NCBI GenBank assembly: GCA_017558425.1
Contig: JAFYVD010000014.1
Span: 1 to 22,966 of the forward strand
From: Clostridia bacterium
Lineage (GTDB): Bacteria; Bacillota_A; Clostridia; RUG12999
DNA: 22,966 bases
Direction: 5' to 3'
In this document: piece after piece, positions 15,738 through 22,461 of the stretch
How positions within the stretch are numbered: position 1 is the first letter of the stretch
Layout: each line of letters begins with the position of its first letter
The notes under the pieces: model-generated
What the model was told of the DNA's origin: nothing
Seen by the model: the letters and a program-made list of their open reading frames with translations, nothing else
Databases searched by the model: none
Program-made: the position numbers and the translations under genes

Positions 15738-15777
15738 TTATTCTGTCTTATCTGTCAAAATACTGCAAAATTCTGCC
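15738..15777. repeat. Four CTG-centred direct repeats at about 10-bp spacing
   Basis: Core CTG occurs at 15743, 15752, 15763 and 15773. The units fall into two close pairs: TTATTCTGTC/TTATCTGTC, and AAAATACTGC/AAAATTCTGC at 15757-15766 and 15767-15776. The array sits between the folD terminator and the promoter of the triple-HTH gene, so it could be a regulator binding site (inference). Confidence 0.5.
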
Positions 15778-15800
15778 CCTTGAAACGTTTTTCACAAGGA

Positions 15801-15829
15801 TTGAGAGGCTAAAAAATTTGTGATATAAT
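15801..15829 (+). promoter_or_regulatory. Promoter of the triple-HTH gene, with an inverted repeat over the -10
   Basis: TTGAGA (15801-15806), a 17-bp spacer and TGA plus TATAAT (15824-15829) make a strong sigma-A promoter. An inverted repeat GTGAT-ATA-ATCAC (15820-15832) covers the -10, and its arms extend to about 8 bp with one mismatch (15817-15835). A repressor bound there would block the polymerase. Confidence 0.75.
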
Positions 15830-15835
15830 CACGAA

Positions 15836-15998
15836 TAAAGCTAAATCTTTGTCGAAAGCGGTGAAATTTTGTTATATAATATTAACGATAGCTACTACAT
15901 AAATCAGGCACTTGATTCCTGGCTTACCGAAGAAGACGAAGATTACGCTGTGCATAGGAAAACAGAAGAAAATATCAATCAAGAAAGGTGTAAATCAG
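15836..15998 (+). other. Leader of the triple-HTH transcript
   Basis: About 165 nt lie between the promoter and the ATG. They contain a second TATAAT (15875-15880) with no good -35. A frame open from 15845 reads as an acidic peptide (SWLTEEDEDYA) but has only a TTG (15869) and no ribosome site. I cannot support a gene here. Together with the repeats upstream it makes up the 311-bp gene-free gap after folD. Confidence 0.4.
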
Positions 15999-16508
15999 AT
16001 GACAGAACATCAAAAAAAATTTATCCTGGAAAATTACGGTGTGGCACAGACCAACTCCATAGCCACGACAATAGGTGTATCAACAGCAACCGTACTTAGA
16101 TGGGCACGTCGGATGGGACTTGACATAAAACCCGCAAACAAACAGTTTGTACCTACCAAAGAGCAAGCACAATACATTCTTGAAAATTACGGCGAAATTC
16201 CCAGCAGAGTTATAGCCGACGATTTGGGCATTTCTGTTTCCGCAGTACGGACTACAGCAAAAAAACTCGGTATAAAACTCACCAAAGACCAGCTTGCAGC
16301 TCTTAAAACTATGTATGTAACCCACTCACCCAATCCCAACCCCATCACACACACAACCTGTATGCTTGTGTGCCGCTATTATTACGAAGGCTCCAGCATC
16401 GCAAATATCGCCTTCACCCTTGGCAGAAGCAAACAGCAGATAAACGAAATCCTGTCCGAATGTATGAAAAACGGCAACTACATAAAATATAACCTGTTCG
16501 GAAGATAA
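15999..16508 (+). CDS. Small protein with three predicted helix-turn-helix units
   Basis: I do not recognise a named family. The 169-residue product contains three helix-turn-helix-like segments. The first two (8-41 and 60-92) are clear duplicates: both start ILENYG and run through a helix, a turn (TIGVS or DLGIS) and a recognition-like helix (TATVLRWARRMGL, SAVRTTAKKLGI). The third (about 125-155, YYEGSSIANIAFTLGRSKQQI) is more distant and follows a His/Pro/Asn-rich linker. There is no ligand, receiver or membrane domain, so it is probably a plain DNA-binding regulator or architectural protein (inference). AGAAAGGTG lies 8 nt before the ATG. The frame is open further upstream (to 15912) without a good ribosome site. 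It is a single-gene unit with its own promoter. Confidence 0.8.
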   Translation: MTEHQKKFILENYGVAQTNSIATTIGVSTATVLRWARRMGLDIKPANKQFVPTKEQAQYILENYGEIPSRVIADDLGISVSAVRTTAKKLGIKLTKDQLAALKTMYVTHSPNPNPITHTTCMLVCRYYYEGSSIANIAFTLGRSKQQINEILSECMKNGNYIKYNLFGR

Positions 16509-16540
16509 AAGAAGATGGGCAATGCCCATCTTCTTTTATC
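16504..16540. terminator. Bidirectional terminator shared by two convergent genes
   Basis: A perfect 17-bp stem (16504-16520 with 16524-16540) and 3-nt loop. The T-rich arm (CTTCTTTTATC) appears on either strand. The stop codon of the plus gene (16506-16508) and that of the minus gene (16536-16538) both lie inside the stem. Confidence 0.88.
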
Positions 16541-17567
16541 TCATTATAAAGCCTTTTCCGCTGTATAACTTGTTGCCTGCTTTGAGGTAATCAAGTGTAC
16601 GCTTTTGGAATCCGTTTGTAGGGGTAAGCTCATCAAGCGGGAGGAAATCCTCTATTCCGAAGATATTCCAGTAGAGAGCAAATCCGTTTTCGCTGCCCAG
16701 AGCAATACGGAAATTCTTCTGGAACTGCAATATATTGGATTCGGGTTTCATCACATTTTTCAGCCCCGTATCAAGCAGCCACGAGCTGCATACAAACGCT
16801 TTAAAATCATATTTGGGAAAATACTTTGCGAAAAATGCGGGAGCCTCTGCAAATGATTTTTTCACATCTTCATCCAGCAGTTTGCCTTCCGAGCTAATGT
16901 GAACATGAAGAATGTTGTCGCCGATTCCCAGCACTTTTTTGCCTTTAAAGGTGCGTTTTTCGGGAATTATTTCGCCGTCGGCGTTGTAAGTGTATCCCGA
17001 AACGCTGTCGCCATCATAGGAAACTTCGGTCACAAATGCATCACCCTCATACTTTTTGCTGACGGGTTTGCCGTCCACAAATTTTTCTCCCGCAAGGGCA
17101 ATGGGAATATACTCACCATCCACATCATAAACCTCAAAGGGATAGTTAAACTTGCCCATTTCAAACGTGAGTCTGCCCACAACAAATTCTATGGGTTCAA
17201 AATATCCTATCGGGAAACTGCGATACATATTATTCAGCCCGTAAACCCCATATTTTCTATAACTTCTCGCCGCCATATTTTTCAGCACAACAAGAGCATC
17301 CTTCAAATGCTTTTCGGGCATATCCGCTTGCTGCATAAACTCTTTCAGCCAAACTGCCCTGACAAGATAGACTGCCGGATAAAGCAAAGCTTCTTCCTCG
17401 TCGCCGTCCTGCCAAAGTCCCTGATATACCGCAGGATTTTCCAGAGCGAAAATTTCGTCGCACAGTTTCTGTGCTCTTGCCACAAACTCCGCATCCTTAA
17501 TTTTTTCGGCAAGAAGATTTTCCAACTGCGGGTCAAAACCGATTTCTTTAAGTATTTTTTCCATCAT
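16536..17567 (-). CDS. Acyltransferase domain protein (NAT_N/GNAT_C type)
   Basis: The 343-residue product resembles the clostridial acyltransferase-domain proteins that combine a helical N-terminal NAT_N-like region with a GNAT-like C-terminal fold. The C-terminal part has the pattern VLGIGDNILHVHISSEG, then SFAEAPAFFAKYFP and FVCSSWLLDTGLK, which I associate with that family from memory. The biochemical role of the family is not established; transfer of an acyl group from acyl-CoA is presumed. The ATG at 17567 shares its A with the TGA of the preceding glycosidase gene (TGATG), with AGGTGA upstream, so translation is coupled. The ATG at 17564 is an equally possible start. A longer frame from 17603 has no support. 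It is the last gene of the sugar cluster and ends in the shared terminator. Confidence 0.82.
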   Translation of the reverse strand: MMEKILKEIGFDPQLENLLAEKIKDAEFVARAQKLCDEIFALENPAVYQGLWQDGDEEEALLYPAVYLVRAVWLKEFMQQADMPEKHLKDALVVLKNMAARSYRKYGVYGLNNMYRSFPIGYFEPIEFVVGRLTFEMGKFNYPFEVYDVDGEYIPIALAGEKFVDGKPVSKKYEGDAFVTEVSYDGDSVSGYTYNADGEIIPEKRTFKGKKVLGIGDNILHVHISSEGKLLDEDVKKSFAEAPAFFAKYFPKYDFKAFVCSSWLLDTGLKNVMKPESNILQFQKNFRIALGSENGFALYWNIFGIEDFLPLDELTPTNGFQKRTLDYLKAGNKLYSGKGFIMR

Positions 17568-19765
17568 CAGTTCACCTTTATAAAATCCGCAAACTTTTTG
17601 CAAACTTCTCTGTAATCAGTCTTTTCGGGTTTGGTGGATTCAAGCGATTTTTCTTTAAAGTCAGCAAAAATCTTTGCTTTCGCCTCTTCAAAGTCAGGCA
17701 TTGCATCACCCTTACGGTTCATCATTTCATTAATATAAACCTTAACTTCGGGAATGTAAATTTCCGTCACAGCTTCGTAAACCGAACTTCTGCAATACCA
17801 GTTGATGATATTGTCTTTAATCGCATCGTTAAAATGCGGGTTGTACTGAGTTACTTTCTTGAGTCCCTCAACAGTGTGATAAATGGAATATTCCTCGTTC
17901 ATAGCGAGAATATCAGCATAAAGTTCAAGCTGTACAAGACAGTTTTCCCAAACAGGCAAAGTAGATTTTTTGTCCTCTGCGGCATTATATTTAAGAGCTG
18001 CTTCCATAAAATCGTAATGGAGCTTTTTCACCATAATTGTACGGACAAGGTCAACCATATCGCGGCACACAAAGTCTTTTTCAAACAGTTCTTTGGGCAG
18101 AGCCGCAATTTTTTCAAGAGTCTCTTTCATTGCGGGCAGGAATTTTTTGTATTCCGCCACATTTTTGGTCCAGAGCTCCACTTTTTCGGCGTGCTTTTCA
18201 TCATTTTTGTCCATAATATTTTTAAGCTCGCCGTGTGTCATAATAGTGAAGAAACAACTCATATGGTTTCTCGACGGCAGCTTAAACACAGGTAAAAATG
18301 CCTGCCAAACCGATTTCAAGGTTTCCGCATCGTCACCGTATCGTTTTTCGCAGAATCTGTCCGCTCTGTCCTCAAGCGATTTATACTGCGGTTTCCACGC
18401 ACTTTCGGTGAAATAATCCAGCATAAATGTGTCGCTGTGAGAAAGCTCGGGCCAGAATGCCATACCTTTACAGAACTCATCGTCGTCTGCAATTTTCAGC
18501 TTTTTATCAATATATTCATAGTCTCCGTGAACATGGCTCTGCGGCTGGTATCCGTGAAACAGACCGAAAATCCAGGGCATTTTGCCTATCATATCCCATT
18601 GCTCGAAATTGTTTTCCTCCCATTTGAGGTCGAGAGTATAATCGAGAATGATATGACGATTCGGGTCAAAAGTTTTCATCAGCCTTCTCACTTCGTCAGG
18701 CTGATAGCAATAGAAAAAGTCCCAGCTTGCAATCATCAGGGGCGCATCGGGATATTTTCCCGCAATGTGCGCTGTGATTTTGTCATAAGCATCCTTTTTC
18801 ATTGCAAGCCCTTTTTCACGGTCGTCACTATAGGTTCTTTCCGCAAGACCTATGGTGTGGAAAATATCGGGTCTGCCATATTCTTTAACGTGTGTATCTG
18901 TAAGTTTCTGATAATTTTTCAGGTTTTTGTCGTCATAGATATCCCATACAAGTCCTGTCTGCTCGGACTGAGATTTGCTCACCTGATTTTGCAGAGTGGG
19001 TTTCACTTTGTTAAGGAAGTCAAGGGGCGTTCTTGAATACCAGTGAGTCATCGTTCCGCAATCTTCAGGATGAAGCAATCCGCGGTCGAAAGCATAATCA
19101 AGAACCTTTTTGCGAAGCTCACCACGATATTTCAGCGACCAGAATGTGGTTCTGTTGTTATAGCTGTCGGTTGCTTCGGGCAAAACTTCCTCGTTCGACG
19201 GATATGAAACCACATCAGGGAAAGCTTTCTGGAACAAATCGTCCACGCCTATTCTCAGCATAAACGTGTTCATACGGCGTTTTAAGAGCCAGTCAATTTC
19301 CCTTTTCCAATCTTCAAAATCCCAATGCTCCGCCTGGAATCTGTGAAGACCTCTGTGGGCAAAATAACGAATCATTCTGTATTCAAAACGTGGTTTTTCA
19401 TGAATATCCACGCCATCTAAAACTATTTCGTCCGCTTTTTTAATCGCATCGCCGTCCCAGAACCAATGGCAGTCCATAACGTCTTCAAAATACGCATAAA
19501 CGCCATAAAGTGCCGCTCTGCCGTTTGCTCCTGTTATAACAAGTTTGCCATCTTTTGAAACAACGGCGAAATCGTCGCTTTTATCGCGGATATCCGCATC
19601 TGCAAGCTCGAAATTCTTTCCGCAGATGATAACATCTGCGGAAAGGTCTTTTGTAATTTCAGCCTTTTTACCCGTTACAAGATTATAATATTTTGCAAAC
19701 TCTTCAGCGGCAACCGCATACGCTTTTTCGCCGCCTGCATTATAAATTTTCATAATAATTTCCAT
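17567..19765 (-). CDS. GH89-like (alpha-N-acetylglucosaminidase-like) glycoside hydrolase, cytoplasmic
   Basis: The 732-residue protein has three parts that match the layout of GH89 and related (GH67/GH115-like) glycosidases. The first is an N-terminal alpha/beta domain ending in GRAALYGVYAYFEDVMDCHWFWDGD (about 82-106, written here in the one-letter code of a known GH feature). The second is a barrel opening with HWDFEDWKREIDWLLKRR (147-164), and the third is a helical C-terminus. The barrel also shows a candidate acid, E309 (IGLAERTYSDD), ASWDFFYCYQPDEV (346-359), ILDYTLDLKW (373-382) and WIFGLFHGYQPQSH (398-411). The resemblance is distant, so substrate is not assigned; an alpha-linked (amino) sugar is the best guess. 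There is no signal peptide. An in-frame ATG at 19753 is an alternative start. It follows the structured gap downstream of the Gfo/Idh gene. Confidence 0.72.
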   Translation of the reverse strand: MEIIMKIYNAGGEKAYAVAAEEFAKYYNLVTGKKAEITKDLSADVIICGKNFELADADIRDKSDDFAVVSKDGKLVITGANGRAALYGVYAYFEDVMDCHWFWDGDAIKKADEIVLDGVDIHEKPRFEYRMIRYFAHRGLHRFQAEHWDFEDWKREIDWLLKRRMNTFMLRIGVDDLFQKAFPDVVSYPSNEEVLPEATDSYNNRTTFWSLKYRGELRKKVLDYAFDRGLLHPEDCGTMTHWYSRTPLDFLNKVKPTLQNQVSKSQSEQTGLVWDIYDDKNLKNYQKLTDTHVKEYGRPDIFHTIGLAERTYSDDREKGLAMKKDAYDKITAHIAGKYPDAPLMIASWDFFYCYQPDEVRRLMKTFDPNRHIILDYTLDLKWEENNFEQWDMIGKMPWIFGLFHGYQPQSHVHGDYEYIDKKLKIADDDEFCKGMAFWPELSHSDTFMLDYFTESAWKPQYKSLEDRADRFCEKRYGDDAETLKSVWQAFLPVFKLPSRNHMSCFFTIMTHGELKNIMDKNDEKHAEKVELWTKNVAEYKKFLPAMKETLEKIAALPKELFEKDFVCRDMVDLVRTIMVKKLHYDFMEAALKYNAAEDKKSTLPVWENCLVQLELYADILAMNEEYSIYHTVEGLKKVTQYNPHFNDAIKDNIINWYCRSSVYEAVTEIYIPEVKVYINEMMNRKGDAMPDFEEAKAKIFADFKEKSLESTKPEKTDYREVCKKFADFIKVN

Positions 19766-19789
19766 AGCCTTTCAGCCCACAAATATTAA

Positions 19790-19922
19790 TGAAAATTCCT
19801 ATACGTCTTTATCGTGGGCGGATAAGGCGTATAGTGGAAATTTTGCGCATGTGCGTTTTCGCTCTTTGAGCGAAATGTTCGCACGCGCTTTTAAATTGAT
19901 TAACGTGATTTTTTCACGTTAA
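19790..19922 (-). other. Structured intergenic region with three successive hairpins
   Basis: The 165-bp gap between the oxidoreductase and glycosidase genes holds three inverted repeats. The first (about 19790-19845) pairs CTATACG with CGTATAG and TTATC with GATAA, and its outer arms extend to AAAATT. The second (19844-19889) has an outer GCGC...GTGCG/CGCAC pairing around a perfect TTTCGCTC/GAGCGAAA stem (19857-19875). The third (19900-19922) pairs TTAACGTGA with TCACGTTAA over a 5-nt loop. None is followed by a strong T run on the minus strand. It could be an mRNA-processing or stabilising element, an intergenic repeat, or a small RNA. Confidence 0.6.
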
Positions 19923-19930
19923 ATCACCTA

Positions 19931-21007
19931 TTAGAGTTTTACTACTTTGCCTGTTGCAATACTTTCGTAGCAAGCGTTCATAGCTTCAACTGTTTTCTTG
20001 TGCCATTTTAAGTTAATAAGCGGTGTTTTATTATTTCTTATATTATCAACGAATTCGTCGATAAGATCTACCCACTCATCAAAATATGTGTACTGAACGG
20101 TGTATCTGTCGTTGGGGCAACCGTTGTGGTAAACATTGGGTCCGAAACAATCTGCCATAACAGTACCTTTTTCGCCGTTCAAAGTTATGTTAACTTCCAT
20201 TCTCTTGGGGAACACTTCCCAGCCCGGACCGGGAACGGGAATTCTTTCTTCCATTTTGGACCACGACGGGTCAAGAGAAAATACTGTGCCGTTTTTCATT
20301 CTGCCGATAACGGAAAGCATATCTTCTTCCACAAGGTCGGGACGGATGTTGGGAGCGACTTCCGCATAAATTTCAGCAAATTCGCTGCCTGTCATATGAC
20401 GAATCATATCGAAAATGTGGGGATGGTCGCAAAGTGCACCGCCACGGAAACGGTTGTCGCCTTCTTTAATCTGCACTTTCTTACCATAGCTTTTTTCGGG
20501 AACGCCCTGCCAGGGGAACGCCCAAACAGGTGAAAGTGTGATGTTTGTGGCATTGAAAGACTTGATTTCACCAATTTCGCCATTTTCCACAAGCTCTTTA
20601 AGTCTTGAAATAACGGGGTTGTAGTGCATTTCAAGTTCAACCTGGCAAACAAGACCTGACTCGTCCATCAGTTTAATCATTTCATCATATTCGTCCATAT
20701 CGAAAGTGGGGATTTTCATTGACAGAACGTGAATTCCTCTTTCTGCACAAAGCTTCATCTGACGGAGGTGGTCGCTGTTTTCACTTGCGAGTACCACAGC
20801 CTCAATTTCGGGATGTGCGTCCAGCATTTCAAGTTCGCTGTCATAGCAGGGAATCCCGTCAACGCTGTTTAAGAAAATCTTTTTCACATCGTCGTTTGCA
20901 GTTGCAACTGCCACCCAATCAAGTTTGGGGTTTTCTTTAAGTACCTGGTAATATTTTCTTGTATGACCGTGGGTCATAGACATCATAGCAATTTTCAAAG
21001 GTTTCAT
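19931..21007 (-). CDS. Gfo/Idh/MocA family oxidoreductase, variant motifs
   Basis: A 358-residue NAD(P)-dependent sugar oxidoreductase-like protein. The N-terminal Rossmann part begins KIAMMSMTHGHTRKYY, with MTHGHT in place of the usual GxGxxG loop. ASENSDHLRQM (75-85) fills the position of the NxxH segment, and the EKP motif is replaced by SMKIP, keeping the lysine (K98). The C-terminal half carries the substrate-side pattern GGALCDHPHIFDMIRHMTG, with H197 as the likely catalytic His. It may oxidise a sugar hydroxyl or a related group (family knowledge); the substrate is unknown. The ATG at 21007 shares its A with the stop of the upstream gene (TGATG), with GGTGGT before it. The longer frame to 21031 is less likely. 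Confidence 0.88.
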   Translation of the reverse strand: MKPLKIAMMSMTHGHTRKYYQVLKENPKLDWVAVATANDDVKKIFLNSVDGIPCYDSELEMLDAHPEIEAVVLASENSDHLRQMKLCAERGIHVLSMKIPTFDMDEYDEMIKLMDESGLVCQVELEMHYNPVISRLKELVENGEIGEIKSFNATNITLSPVWAFPWQGVPEKSYGKKVQIKEGDNRFRGGALCDHPHIFDMIRHMTGSEFAEIYAEVAPNIRPDLVEEDMLSVIGRMKNGTVFSLDPSWSKMEERIPVPGPGWEVFPKRMEVNITLNGEKGTVMADCFGPNVYHNGCPNDRYTVQYTYFDEWVDLIDEFVDNIRNNKTPLINLKWHKKTVEAMNACYESIATGKVVKL

Positions 21008-21699
21008 CAGAGCACCACCCTTTCTCCGCATTCAGCAGATTTTTTCGCAGCTTCCACAAGCTTTTTAACCTGTTCATCTGCACTGATTAACTGGTCACAA
21101 CCGCCTGCCTGAGCAACCTTGAAAGCTGCTCTGACAATTGCAATTTCAAGAATTTCAAGACCGTAAAGTTCAAAATCCACGTCTGTGAATTTTTTGTTTT
21201 CTTTGCCGAACACATAAACAGAATCCTGTGCCAGCTGAGCGTCAACAACGATATCACACGCAATACCTCTCTGGGAAATAATTTCGTGTTTGTCGATAGC
21301 TTTCTGCCCTTTTTCCAGAGTTGCCGAAATTTCGATTGTGCAAACAATTCCTTTTTCGGTTGTTGCAATGGCGTTGAGAACGTTATCGTTTTTCATAACA
21401 GTAACCTGTTTGATTTTGTCATCTAAAATCCATTGACAAAGGTCAAACTCACGATAAAGTGCACAGCAGAGGCAGCTGCCCGCTTCCACAATTCTTGCCA
21501 CTCTCATAACGCTTACACCAACAAGTGTACCGCCGCCTACAATGTTTTTCAGTTCAATAAATCTTCTTTCGCTTCTGTGCGCAAAAATGGGATATTCCTT
21601 CCCATCCACTACAACTGTGTTTTCATCTTTAAGATTAGCTTTTGCCGTCACAGAATACTTTTCAAGAAGAAAATCAAGTTTTTCCTGTAATTTTTTCAT
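21007..21699 (-). CDS. Unrecognised 230-residue protein of the sugar cluster
   Basis: I do not recognise this protein. It has an alpha/beta pattern with a glycine-rich turn, KNIVGGGTLVGVSVMRVARIV (about 51-71), a Cys pair (CLCC, 76-79), and a beta-rich middle part, VCTIEISATLEKGQKAIDKHEI. That part recalls the open beta-sheet half of Gfo/Idh/MocA proteins, but there is no Rossmann domain. It could be a partner or non-catalytic subunit of the oxidoreductase that follows (inference from the TGATG coupling and this resemblance). The C-terminal 40 residues are helical and charged. AAGGAG lies 7 nt before the ATG, overlapping the end of the SIS gene 12 bp away. Confidence 0.82.
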   Translation of the reverse strand: MKKLQEKLDFLLEKYSVTAKANLKDENTVVVDGKEYPIFAHRSERRFIELKNIVGGGTLVGVSVMRVARIVEAGSCLCCALYREFDLCQWILDDKIKQVTVMKNDNVLNAIATTEKGIVCTIEISATLEKGQKAIDKHEIISQRGIACDIVVDAQLAQDSVYVFGKENKKFTDVDFELYGLEILEIAIVRAAFKVAQAGGCDQLISADEQVKKLVEAAKKSAECGERVVL

Positions 21700-21711
21700 T
21701 TTTACAACTCC

Positions 21712-22461
21712 TTAAAGCATTTTTATTCTCGGTTTATATTTTTCAAGATATGCCGCATTTTTTTCGTCGCCGCCCGGTGTATTTGCACTTGACCAGACAG
21801 GCGGTGTGATACCTCTGTCGATACACTGTTTTACACATTCAATTTCAAGAAGGTGGGCAATATAGAAATCTATAATGTTTGATACGGGCGCAATGGGAGT
21901 ATCCAGACCCGGAACATTCACCACAGCGTCGCCAACCGGGTTGAAATCGTCAATGCAAACATCCGCATAGTCGAAAAGGTTTGTTTTGTTGGGATGGCGG
22001 ATGAAATGGTCCTGAGGCATTTCGTTCTGCCACGCCGAACTTGAAACCGCAATTATTTTAACGCCGTTTTTCTTCGCTTCCATAGCTGCGTCAATTGTTG
22101 CGGGATTGATGCCGATATTGTGGAAAATAATGAGCACATCGTCTTTTTTCAGGTCATAATATTTCACAATGGCACTGCCGTAGTTCACAGTTCTTTCAAG
22201 CTCTAAATATTTCAGCGCCTGATTGAACACCGAAAGTCCCGTCTCCATAATGGGGTTGATGCAGGAGAGACCGCCTGCACGGAAAAACATTTCGCCCATA
22301 CAAAGTGTTGTGTGTCCACCGCCACCGTAAACGCTTATGAGTCTGTCATTTGCAATGGCGTCGCACATAAGTTCCGCCGCTTTTTTAATGTTTTCCGCCT
22401 GAGTATCGTTAACCTGTCTGAAATTTTCCATCAGACTTTCAAAATATCCAAAATCGTTCAT
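21712..22461 (-). CDS. SIS-domain protein (sugar isomerase domain family)
   Basis: A 249-residue protein of the sugar-isomerase (SIS) fold, of the type often annotated as UPF0309 or sugar isomerase domain-containing. The nucleotide-like phosphate loop is VYGGGGHTTLCMGEM (about 44-58). The second half-site has DDVLIIFHNIGINPATIDAA, where N-P-A-T takes the place of the usual Ser/Thr-rich loop, followed by GVKIIAVSSSAW. SIS proteins isomerise or sense phosphosugars; which applies here is unknown. The start overlaps the stop of the upstream kinase by 4 nt (ATGA). It is followed 12 bp later by the unknown 230-residue gene. Confidence 0.88.
   Translation of the reverse strand: MNDFGYFESLMENFRQVNDTQAENIKKAAELMCDAIANDRLISVYGGGGHTTLCMGEMFFRAGGLSCINPIMETGLSVFNQALKYLELERTVNYGSAIVKYYDLKKDDVLIIFHNIGINPATIDAAMEAKKNGVKIIAVSSSAWQNEMPQDHFIRHPNKTNLFDYADVCIDDFNPVGDAVVNVPGLDTPIAPVSNIIDFYIAHLLEIECVKQCIDRGITPPVWSSANTPGGDEKNAAYLEKYKPRIKML

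Noticed and set aside
15875..15880. Second TATAAT upstream of the triple-HTH gene
   Set aside because: The sequence 17 bp upstream (TCGAAA) is a poor -35; the promoter at 15801-15829 is far better.
15869..16099. Possible 76-codon acidic/basic peptide starting at a TTG
   Set aside because: No ribosome site precedes it, it overlaps the HTH gene in another frame, and its second half is low-quality sequence typical of a shadow frame.
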